Shown one piece after another: positions 1-9,848 of a DNA stretch of 64,000 nucleotides. The position numbers and the translations under genes were made by a program. The notes beneath the pieces were generated by a model. That model worked only from the letters and a program-made list of their open reading frames with translations. It was not told where the DNA came from and did no database searches. The first letter of the stretch is position 1. Each line of letters starts with the position of its first letter. The DNA is from Brachybacterium endophyticum. GTDB lineage: Bacteria > Actinomycetota > Actinomycetes > Actinomycetales > Dermabacteraceae. The stretch spans positions 434,001 to 498,000 of the forward strand of contig NZ_QFKX01000002.1 of the NCBI RefSeq assembly GCF_003130585.1, given 5' to 3'.

Positions 1-560
1 CGGGGAAGATCGCGGCGGCCGACTCCCGAGCCGTCCACGACACGGTGCGCGGCCTCGACCTCGATGCGCTGACGCGGGTCGCGGACGCCGTCGCCCCGGC
101 CCGCCGCATCATCCTCTTCGGCGTGGGCGCCTCGGCGCTGCCCGCGACCGACGAGCAGCAGAAGCTCACGAGGCTGGGCCTTCCCGCCGCCGTCCACATC
201 GAGGCCCACAACGGACTCCCGGCCGTCGCCCTCCTCGAGGCGGGGGACGTGCTGATCGCCTTCTCCCACTCGGGGCGCACGGCCGAGGCCCTGGACGCCG
301 CCCGCATCGCGCACGAGGGCGGCGCCCGGGTGGTCGCGGTGACCGGCGCCGCCGGATCGCCGCTCGCCCACACGGCCGACGACGTGCTGCTGACCGCCGC
401 CGTCGAGTCCGAGCTGCGCTCCGGGGCGACCGCCTCGAGGATCGCCCAGCTCACGGTCGTGGACTGCATCTTCGTGGCCGTCGCGACCCGGGTCCCCGAC
501 CTGGGCCGTGACGCTCTCGCCCGCACCCGGGCCGCGGTCGACGACCGCCGCGTGCACTGA
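1..560 (+). CDS. RpiR-family transcriptional regulator, C-terminal SIS domain (partial)
   Basis: Only the 3' part is in the window; the frame is open from base 3. The visible ~185 residues carry a sugar-isomerase (SIS) fold: the segment RRIILFGVGASALPATD is the first strand and phospho-sugar loop, and IAFSHSGRTAEALDAA holds the typical S-x-S-G-x-T phosphate-binding signature. The linker before it (a 'DTVRGLDLDALTRVADAV'-like helix) is what RpiR/MurR regulators have between the N-terminal HTH_6 domain and SIS, so I prefer a sugar-phosphate-responsive regulator over a free-standing isomerase. The HTH would lie upstream of the window and is not seen. It converges on the aldo/keto reductase, with 46 bp between stop codons. 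Confidence 0.8.
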   Translation, partial: GKIAAADSRAVHDTVRGLDLDALTRVADAVAPARRIILFGVGASALPATDEQQKLTRLGLPAAVHIEAHNGLPAVALLEAGDVLIAFSHSGRTAEALDAARIAHEGGARVVAVTGAAGSPLAHTADDVLLTAAVESELRSGATASRIAQLTVVDCIFVAVATRVPDLGRDALARTRAAVDDRRVH

Positions 561-606
561 GCAGGGCCTCGGGGCGGGCCCCGGAACGGGGACTCGGAGC
601 GGGGCC

Positions 607-3487
<2,881 letters not shown>

Positions 3488-3514
3488 CGGGAGCGGGTCC
3501 CGTCGGAGAGGAGG

Positions 3515-4243
3515 TCACCGCTCGACGTCAGGTCTCTCCACCTCGAAGCTGACCACGTCCACCGGATCGACGTCCCGCACGCCCGGGTAGTGACGCTCGA
3601 GCGCCTCGTGCAGAGCGGTGAGATCAGCGAATCCGTCGAGCACGGCATCCCGCTCGGTGAGCTTGCCCCGGGTCGTCGTCCGTACGGTCGTCACCGTCGC
3701 GGGCAGCATCACCTCGTCACCGCCCTGCTTCTCGACCACGATCTCCGCGGGCCCGGGATGGAAGGGGTCGTCGATGCGGATCGTCTGGCGCTTCGCCCCC
3801 GAACGGATCAGCGGTTCGTACCCCTCCCACAGGCCGATGCGCTGCGGCCGGTCGTGGTGGGTGCTGTCGTAGGAGAAGGGCAGCAGCTCGCGAGCGCTGC
3901 GGGTGATGAGCCCGGAGGCGTCGCGCACCACGAACCGGATCTCCGGGTCGACGTCGTGGAGCACCTGACGGCACTTCCCACACGGCGCCATCACGTCCCC
4001 CGTCGGCCCGTAGACCGCGGCCGAGGCGACGATCGGGTCGTCGGCCGCGCTCGCCGCATGGTTCGAGAGCGCCGCGATCTCGCCGCAGGGGCCTCCGAGG
4101 AAGTGGAACGTGTTCATCCCCAGCACGACGCGCCCGGAAACCGTGAGGAGCCCGCCCGCGACGGTGTGGTCGGGGTCGTGGTGGTGGGCACGGGCGTGCT
4201 CGGCGGTGAGCCGCACCAGGTCCCGTTCGAGGTCGGTGAGCAT
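3515..4243 (-). CDS. Cytidine/blasticidin-S deaminase-like domain fused to an ASCH domain
   Basis: A 242-aa two-domain protein. Residues 1-130 are a CDA-fold zinc deaminase: GGPCGEIAAL gives zinc ligand C53 and proton-shuttle E55, and APCGKCRQVL gives C88 and C91. The spacing and the following VVRDASGLITRSARELLP segment closely resemble blasticidin-S deaminase (C54/E56/C88/C91 in the Aspergillus enzyme, from memory). Residues ~134-242 (GLWEGYEPLIRSGAKRQTIR onward) have the ASCH signature G-x-K-x-x-T-x-R; ASCH domains bind RNA or hydrolyse N4-acylated cytidines. The fusion suggests a nucleoside- or modified-base-processing enzyme. Start at the ATG before LTDLERDL; an upstream in-frame ATG would add a poorly conserved leader. 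Substrate unknown. Confidence 0.82.
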   Translation of the reverse strand: MLTDLERDLVRLTAEHARAHHHDPDHTVAGGLLTVSGRVVLGMNTFHFLGGPCGEIAALSNHAASAADDPIVASAAVYGPTGDVMAPCGKCRQVLHDVDPEIRFVVRDASGLITRSARELLPFSYDSTHHDRPQRIGLWEGYEPLIRSGAKRQTIRIDDPFHPGPAEIVVEKQGGDEVMLPATVTTVRTTTRGKLTERDAVLDGFADLTALHEALERHYPGVRDVDPVDVVSFEVERPDVER

Positions 4244-4406
4244 GCCCGGATGCTTCCAGGGCAGCGGTCGTCGGGCAACGGACTTTTCTGTGGCCCGCCG
4301 TGCGCGTTCCTGCCACACCCATCCCTGCCCACCCGTCCCCGTCACACCCGTTCACGTTCGCCCCGGATCCTTGCGCTCCCGCGCACCCCTCGCCGACGGT
4401 GTCCCC

Positions 4407-5759
4407 ATGTCCGAGAACGACGCCGCCCAGACGCCCACCGAGACCACTGCGACGACCATCGGCGCCTCCGCCCCGCACTTCGAGACCCTCGCGATCCACG
4501 CCGGGCAGACCCCCGACTCCGAAACCGGTGCCCGCGCCCTGCCGATCTACCAGACCACGAGCTTCGTCTTCCCGAGCGCGAAGACGGCGGCCGACCGCTT
4601 CGGCCTCGCCGAGCTCGGCCCGATCTACACGCGGCTGACGAACCCCACCCAGGAGGCGGTCGAGAACCGGATCGCCGCGCTCGAAGGGGGAGTGGCCGGC
4701 CTGCTGGTCGCCTCCGGTCAGAGCGCGATCACGCTCGCGATCCTGAACCTCGCCCAGGCCGGCGACAGCATCGTCGCCTCCCCGAGCCTGTACGGCGGCG
4801 CGTACTCGCTGCTGAAGAACACGCTCAGCAAGCTCGGCATCGAGACCGTCTTCGTGGAGGACCCCGACGACCTCGACTCCTGGCGCGCCGCGGTGCGCCC
4901 GAACACGAAGGCCTTCTTCGCCGAGACCATCCCGAACCCCCGCCAGGACATCCTGCGCGTCGAGGAGGTCTCGGCCGTCGCCCACGAGGCCGGTGTCCCG
5001 CTGATCGTCGACAACACCGTCGCCACGCCCTACCTGCTGCGTCCGCTCGAGCACGGGGCCGACATCGTCGTGCACTCGGCGACGAAGTTCCTGGGCGGGC
5101 ACGGCACCGCGATCGCCGGCGTGATCGTCGACGGCGGCTCCTTCGACTTCGCGGCGGAGCCGGAGCGCTTCCCGCTGCTGAACGAGCCCGACCCCGCGTA
5201 CCACGGGCTCGTCTACACCTCGCTCGCGCCCGACCTGCCGCCGTATGCGATCCGAGCCCGCGTGGCCCTGCTGCGCGACCTCGGCCCCGCGCTCTCCCCG
5301 CACAGCGCCTTCCTCATCGCGCAGGGACTGGAGACGCTCCCGCTGCGCATCGAGCGGCATGTCGAGAACGCCGGCAAGGTCGCCGACCACCTGGCCACGA
5401 AGACCGGCGTCTCCTCGGTGGCCTACGCGGGCCGACCCGAGTCCCCGTACTACGACCGCGCCCAGAAATACCTGCCCCGCGGCGCGGGCTCGGTGCTGGG
5501 CTTCGTCCTGGAGGGCGGCCACGACGCCGGGGTCGCCTTCGTCGACGCCCTCGAGCTGCACTCGCACGTGGCCAACATCGGCGACGTGCGCAGCCTGGTG
5601 ATCCACCCGGCCTCGACCACCCACTCCCAGCTCGAGGCCGACGAGCAGCGCGCCGCGGGCGTCGAGCCCGGCTTCGTGCGCCTCTCGGTGGGGCTCGAGC
5701 ACATCGACGACATCCTCGCCGATCTCGACAAGGGGTTCGCGGCGATCGCGGACGTCTGA
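4407..5759 (+). CDS. metY: O-acetylhomoserine sulfhydrylase (aminocarboxypropyltransferase)
   Basis: A PLP enzyme of the Cys/Met-metabolism family, 450 aa, the length typical of MetY. It makes homocysteine from O-acetylhomoserine and sulfide in the cytosol. Seen: [13 protein letters not shown] at the N-terminus, Y-x-R in IYTRLTNPT (the residues contacting PLP of the neighbouring subunit), and the Schiff-base lysine K227 in [12 protein letters not shown]. The C-terminal [17 protein letters not shown] helix (here [13 protein letters not shown]) is also standard. The ATG at 4407 has no good Shine-Dalgarno; the next in-frame start would remove conserved sequence. The 163-bp upstream region shows no recognisable SAM riboswitch. 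It stands alone, without metX next to it. Confidence 0.93.
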   Translation: MSENDAAQTPTETTATTIGASAPHFETLAIHAGQTPDSETGARALPIYQTTSFVFPSAKTAADRFGLAELGPIYTRLTNPTQEAVENRIAALEGGVAGLLVASGQSAITLAILNLAQAGDSIVASPSLYGGAYSLLKNTLSKLGIETVFVEDPDDLDSWRAAVRPNTKAFFAETIPNPRQDILRVEEVSAVAHEAGVPLIVDNTVATPYLLRPLEHGADIVVHSATKFLGGHGTAIAGVIVDGGSFDFAAEPERFPLLNEPDPAYHGLVYTSLAPDLPPYAIRARVALLRDLGPALSPHSAFLIAQGLETLPLRIERHVENAGKVADHLATKTGVSSVAYAGRPESPYYDRAQKYLPRGAGSVLGFVLEGGHDAGVAFVDALELHSHVANIGDVRSLVIHPASTTHSQLEADEQRAAGVEPGFVRLSVGLEHIDDILADLDKGFAAIADV

Positions 5760-5770
5760 GGGGTGCAGGT

Positions 5771-5817
5771 CGACGGGGGCTGATCGACGGGTACCTGACC
5801 GACGGGTGAACGACGGG
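5771..5817 (+). repeat. Degenerate tandem repeat after the metY stop
   Basis: Four copies of CGACGGG begin at 5771, 5785, 5800 and 5811, with 11-15-bp spacing and TGA triplets between them. The array starts 11 bases after the metY stop codon. It resembles other arrays placed at gene ends in this window. Confidence 0.6.
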
Positions 5818-5928
5818 CCCACCGCGAGGTGAACATCCCGTTCCTCCCCAGGTCACGACGGGTGCCGGGGGTCTCACGCCGCCCCGCACCCGTCGCCGTC
5901 GGCGCCCCCTCCGTGAGACGCTGGGGCC

Positions 5929-6654
5929 GTGAACCCGGCCACCGATCATCCCAGCGACGCAGCATCCGCCACCGCGGCAGGCCCTCTCGAGGACTGGCCC
6001 CCGCGCTGGAGTCCGCGCGCGGTGGTGTTCGACTGCGACGGACTGCTCGTGGACACCGAGTCCGAGTGGCTCGCCACCCAGGCCCGCTACCTCGCCGTCC
6101 ACGACGCCACGATCGACGAGGCGGAGCGTCGCGCGCTGACGGGGCGGAGCATCGAGACCGTCGTGCGGGCGCTCTCCGCCCACACGGGACAGGACCCGCT
6201 GGTCGCCGCCGACGAGCTGATGGAGATCCACCGTGAGGCCCTGAGCGATGCGGTGGGCGTCCTTCCCGGCGCCGTGGAGACAGTCCGCGCGATCGCCTCC
6301 CGGGTCCCCGTCGCGATCGCCTCGAACTCCCCGCGCGACCTCCTGGACGACGCGATCGAGGGCCTCGGGATCGCCGACGTGGTCACCACCAGCGTGAGCG
6401 TGGACGACGTCGCCGAGGGCAAGCCCGCCCCGGACATCTACGCCGAGGCAGCCGCCCGCCTCGGCGCCGACCCGGCCGAGACCCTCGCCTTCGAGGACTC
6501 CGAGACCGGTGCACGGGCCGCCCGGGCCGCAGGCCTGACCCTGATCGCCGTCCCCTCGATCCCCGGCCAGGAACCGGTCGCCGACCGCACCCTGGCCAGC
6601 CTCGAGGACCCCGACCTGCACACCTGGATCCGCACCTGGGAGACGACCCGATGA
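5929..6654 (+). CDS. HAD-superfamily phosphatase/phosphomutase (first of tandem pair)
   Basis: A 241-aa haloacid-dehalogenase-fold hydrolase, subfamily IA (beta-phosphoglucomutase/phosphatase-like). Motif I VVFDCDGLLVDTE supplies the nucleophile Asp and the acid/base Asp. Motif II is in VAIASNSPRD, the motif III lysine in EGKPAPDIY and motif IV in [19 protein letters not shown] helical cap sits between motifs I and II. The start is GTG at 5929; the first ~25 residues are a low-complexity Ala-rich leader. It overlaps the next gene by ATGA, so the two are translationally coupled. Substrate is a small phosphorylated metabolite, not identifiable here. Confidence 0.88.
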   Translation: MNPATDHPSDAASATAAGPLEDWPPRWSPRAVVFDCDGLLVDTESEWLATQARYLAVHDATIDEAERRALTGRSIETVVRALSAHTGQDPLVAADELMEIHREALSDAVGVLPGAVETVRAIASRVPVAIASNSPRDLLDDAIEGLGIADVVTTSVSVDDVAEGKPAPDIYAEAAARLGADPAETLAFEDSETGARAARAAGLTLIAVPSIPGQEPVADRTLASLEDPDLHTWIRTWETTR

Positions 6655-7343
6655 CCACCTCCGCCACCGCTGCCGCCCCCGAGATCTTCGAGGAGGTCTT
6701 CGGTGCCTGGACCCCGCGCGCCGTCGTCTTCGACTGCGACGGCATGCTCCTGGACACCGAGGCCGCCTGGAGCCACCGCACCCAGCCCGCGGTCCTCGCC
6801 CGCTACGGCGTGGATCCGGCGGCCGCCGAGGACGCCCTTCCGCTGGGCCTGACCGTCCAGGACGCCTCGAAGGTCATCGCCGATCTCGCCGGCGCCCCCT
6901 ACGAGGAGGTCCTCGAGGTAACCCGCGAGCGCTTCCGGGCCGACGTCGCCGGCGACCTCGAGGTGCTGCCGGGGGTGCGCGAGGTCCTCGCCGCCACCAG
7001 CGCGCGGGTCCCGATCGCGTGCGCCTCGAACTCCTGGCACGAGATGCTCGAGGACAAGCTGCGCCGGGCCGGGCTGCGTGACTTCTTCGAGGCCCTCGAG
7101 TCCACCGACACCGTCGAGCGCGGCAAGCCCTTCCCGGACATGTACGAGGCGGGCGCCCGTGCGCTCGGCGCCGAGCCGGCCCAGGCCCTCGCCTTCGAGG
7201 ACTCGCACACGGGAGCGAGCGCGGCGCGCGCGGCCGGCCTGCGTCTGATCACGATCCCCCAGGCCGGTGAGGCGCCGCCCGCCGACCTGTCGCTGACCAC
7301 GCTGGCAGACCCCCGCCTGCTGAGCTGGATCGAGACCTGGTGA
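6651..7343 (+). CDS. HAD-superfamily phosphatase/phosphomutase (second of tandem pair)
   Basis: A 230-aa paralogue of the preceding gene with the same motif order: VVFDCDGMLLDTE (I), IACASNSWHE (II), ERGKPFPDMY (III lysine), LAFEDSHTGASAARAAGL (IV). The pair probably arose by duplication; the cap regions differ most, which suggests different substrates. The start overlaps the upstream stop (ATGA). The gene ends inside a 23-bp tandem repeat that copies its final codons and stop three times. Confidence 0.88.
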   Translation: MTTSATAAAPEIFEEVFGAWTPRAVVFDCDGMLLDTEAAWSHRTQPAVLARYGVDPAAAEDALPLGLTVQDASKVIADLAGAPYEEVLEVTRERFRADVAGDLEVLPGVREVLAATSARVPIACASNSWHEMLEDKLRRAGLRDFFEALESTDTVERGKPFPDMYEAGARALGAEPAQALAFEDSHTGASAARAAGLRLITIPQAGEAPPADLSLTTLADPRLLSWIETW

Positions 7344-7400
7344 AGGTCCGGACCGCGACCTGGTGAGGGAGCGGACCGCGACCTGGTGAGGCATCGGCCC
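7332..7400 (+). repeat. Three 23-bp tandem copies spanning the HAD stop codon
   Basis: Units at 7332-7354, 7355-7377 and 7378-7400 share the core GACCTGGTGA. The first contains the real TGA stop. Because the period is 23 (not a multiple of 3), the copied TGAs at 7341, 7364 and 7387 fall in three different frames. The function is unknown; it may be simple slippage or duplication. Confidence 0.75.
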
Positions 7401-7427
7401 CCTCGCGTCGGCGAGGAGCTCGGGGCC
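7396..7427. terminator. Possible hairpin terminator after the HAD pair
   Basis: GGCCCC/GGGGCC arms enclose a second CTCGC/GCGAG stem with a six-base bulge. There is no T tract, as is common for high-GC actinobacteria. It sits between the HAD pair and the NHLRC2-like gene. Confidence 0.4.
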
Positions 7428-7572
7428 TCGTCACACGCGGACACACGCCCGCGTCGGCTCGGTCACGGGGCGGCCGCGGCGCCCCAGGTGGTGCCGATCC
7501 CGGTGTGACCGACCCGTCGGGCCACGGCGCGGGACTGGCACGGCCGCCGCGGCACGGTGTTGACTGGCGCCC

Positions 7573-9705
7573 ATGACTTCACCAGGCGACCCCACCGACG
7601 CGCAGACCGCGGGCTCCGGCGCCGACGCCGCAGCCCCCGCCGGCAGCGCCGCAGACACCGGCGACGCCGCCACGAACGGTGGTGCCGCAGCGACAGGCGG
7701 TTCCTCGGTCCTCGACGGCGGCTGGCTGAACACCGGACCCATCACCCCGGCCACCCCCGTCACCCCGCCCACGGGGGAGAACCCCGAGGTGGCGACGGGG
7801 CACAGCGCGGGAGGCGCCCGTGACGTCCGCGTCCACGGCAGCCCCCTGCGCGGGCGCGGCTGGCTGAACACCGGCGGCGTCGAGCTGGACCTCGAGGACC
7901 TGCGTGGCAAGGTCGTCGTCCTGGACTTCTGGGCCTTCTGCTGCGTGAACTGCCTGCACGTGCTCGACGAACTGCGTCCCATCGAGGAGAAGTGGTCCGA
8001 GGAGCTCGTCGTCATCGGTGTGCACTCGCCGAAGTTCGAGTTCGAGAAGGACCCCGACGCGCTCGCGGCGAACATCGAGCGCTACGAGGTCACCCACCCG
8101 GTGCTCGACGACCCCGAGCTGTCCACCTGGAGCGAGTACGGAGCCCGCGCCTGGCCCACCCTGATCGTCCTGGACACCCATGGTCGGATCGCCGCGAACC
8201 TCTCCGGCGAGGGCCACGCGGACACCATCGACGCGCTGGCCGCCCAGCTCACCGCCGAGGCCGAGGCCGACGGCTCCCTGCGCCGCGGCCCCGCTCCCGC
8301 GGTGGTCGCCGACCGCGTCCCCCAGACCCTGCGCTACCCCTCCAAGGTCACCACCGTGGACGACGGCCGCCTGGTCGTCTCCGACGCCGGTCAGCACCGC
8401 CTGGTCGTCTTCGAGCCCGACGGCTCCACGGTCGACGAGGTCGTCGGCGAGGGCCGTCGCGGTCATGCCGACGGCGAGGGCGAGCAGGCCCGCTTCGCCG
8501 AGCCCAACGGCGTCCTCACACTGCCGCCGGAGGTCGCCGACGAGGTCGGTTACGAGCTCCTGGTGGCCGACAGCGCCGGACACCGCCTGCGCTCGGTGGA
8601 GCTGGGCCGCAGCCGCCTGCTGCGCTCGCGCACCACCTCCGTGGTCGGCACCGTCGCGGGCAACGGCGAGCAGTGGATGCAGGGGCAGCCGCTGCCGACC
8701 GGCGAGGGCGATCCGCTCGACTTCGCGCTCTCCACGCCGTGGGACCTGACCTGGTCCCACGTGCTGGACCGGGCCGTGATCACCATGGCCGGCATCCACC
8801 AGATCTGGACCTTCGACCCGCGCACCGGCTCCCTCGCCGTCCTCGCCGGCACCACCCAGGAGGGCCTCGTCGACGGCCCGCTCGTCTCCTCCTGGTGGGC
8901 GCAGCCCTCCGGGATCGACGAGATGAACGACGGCACCCTCGCCGTCGCCGACTCCGAGTCCTCCGCGATCCGTCTGCTGGACCCCCAGCGCCTGACCGTG
9001 CGCACCGTCGTCGGCAAGGGACTGTTCGACTTCGGCCACGTCGACGGCAGCGCCGACCACGCCCGCCTGCAGCACCCGCTGGGCGTGACCGTCCTGCCCG
9101 ACGACCGCCTCGCCGTCTGCGACACCTACAACGGTGCGGTCCGGCTGATCGACCCCGCCGGGGCCGACGGCCAGGGCAGCGTCGTCACCGTCGCCCTCGA
9201 TCTCGCCGAGCCCTCGGACGCGGTGGTCGGGGCGCCGATCGACGGGATCGGCCAGCTGATCGTCGTGGAGTCCGGCGCCCACCGCCTGACCTGGGTCCCG
9301 GTGGCGAAGGCCGCGGAGCGCGTGCTCGACGAGGGCGCTCAGCGGACCTCCCGCCCGGTCACCGAGGTCGGCCCGGGCACGCTCACCGTGCGGGTGCTGT
9401 TCACCCCGCCGCCCGGGCACAAGCTCGACGACTCGCTCGGCCCCTCGACGCAGGTCTCGATCTCCACGACGCCCACCTCGATGCTCACCTCCGGCTCGGG
9501 CACCTCGACGGCGCTCGAGCGCACCGTCGTGCTGGACCCCGCCTACTCCGACGGGGTGCTGCACGTGAACGCGCGGGCGGCCTCGTGCGACGCCGACCCG
9601 AGCGTGGAGTTCCCGGCCTGCCACATGCACCAGCAGGACTGGGGCGTCCCGATCCGCGTCGTGGACGGCGCCCCCGACGTCCTGGACCTCTCGCTGCTGG
9701 GCTGA
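7573..9705 (+). CDS. Thioredoxin-like/NHL-repeat protein (NHLRC2-like)
   Basis: A 710-aa, probably cytosolic protein. Residues 1-95 are low-complexity Ala/Gly/Thr. A thioredoxin fold follows, with VVVLDFWAFCCVNCLHVLDE; the redox pair is C124-C127 (CVNC), the same CCxNC arrangement as animal NHLRC2. Residues ~250-580 hold several NHL beta-propeller blades (FAEPNGVLTLP, LQHPLGVTVLPDDRLAVCDTYNGAVRLID and similar). The C-terminal beta domain ends with a Cys pair in ASCD...PACHMH. No signal peptide or TM segment is evident. The role is probably thiol redox chemistry on an unknown partner. The motif GWLNTG occurs twice (about residues 55 and 96), which may mean the true start is later than 7573. 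Confidence 0.85.
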   Translation: MTSPGDPTDAQTAGSGADAAAPAGSAADTGDAATNGGAAATGGSSVLDGGWLNTGPITPATPVTPPTGENPEVATGHSAGGARDVRVHGSPLRGRGWLNTGGVELDLEDLRGKVVVLDFWAFCCVNCLHVLDELRPIEEKWSEELVVIGVHSPKFEFEKDPDALAANIERYEVTHPVLDDPELSTWSEYGARAWPTLIVLDTHGRIAANLSGEGHADTIDALAAQLTAEAEADGSLRRGPAPAVVADRVPQTLRYPSKVTTVDDGRLVVSDAGQHRLVVFEPDGSTVDEVVGEGRRGHADGEGEQARFAEPNGVLTLPPEVADEVGYELLVADSAGHRLRSVELGRSRLLRSRTTSVVGTVAGNGEQWMQGQPLPTGEGDPLDFALSTPWDLTWSHVLDRAVITMAGIHQIWTFDPRTGSLAVLAGTTQEGLVDGPLVSSWWAQPSGIDEMNDGTLAVADSESSAIRLLDPQRLTVRTVVGKGLFDFGHVDGSADHARLQHPLGVTVLPDDRLAVCDTYNGAVRLIDPAGADGQGSVVTVALDLAEPSDAVVGAPIDGIGQLIVVESGAHRLTWVPVAKAAERVLDEGAQRTSRPVTEVGPGTLTVRVLFTPPPGHKLDDSLGPSTQVSISTTPTSMLTSGSGTSTALERTVVLDPAYSDGVLHVNARAASCDADPSVEFPACHMHQQDWGVPIRVVDGAPDVLDLSLLG

Positions 9706-9848
9706 GTCCGCACAGGCGGATCGCGTAGCCTCGGTCCCGCGGTCGGCGGCTCCCCGCCGAGCAGCCGGCCGCGGAGGACCGGGCTCCCTCGGTCGGCCGA
9801 CGACCCGCGGCCCCTCCGGGGCGCGCTTCCCACCTGGCAGGAGAATCC

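Noticed and set aside
4244-4406. SAM riboswitch upstream of metY
   Set aside because: No SAM-I/II-type paired helices or conserved core could be recognised; the region is short and C-rich.
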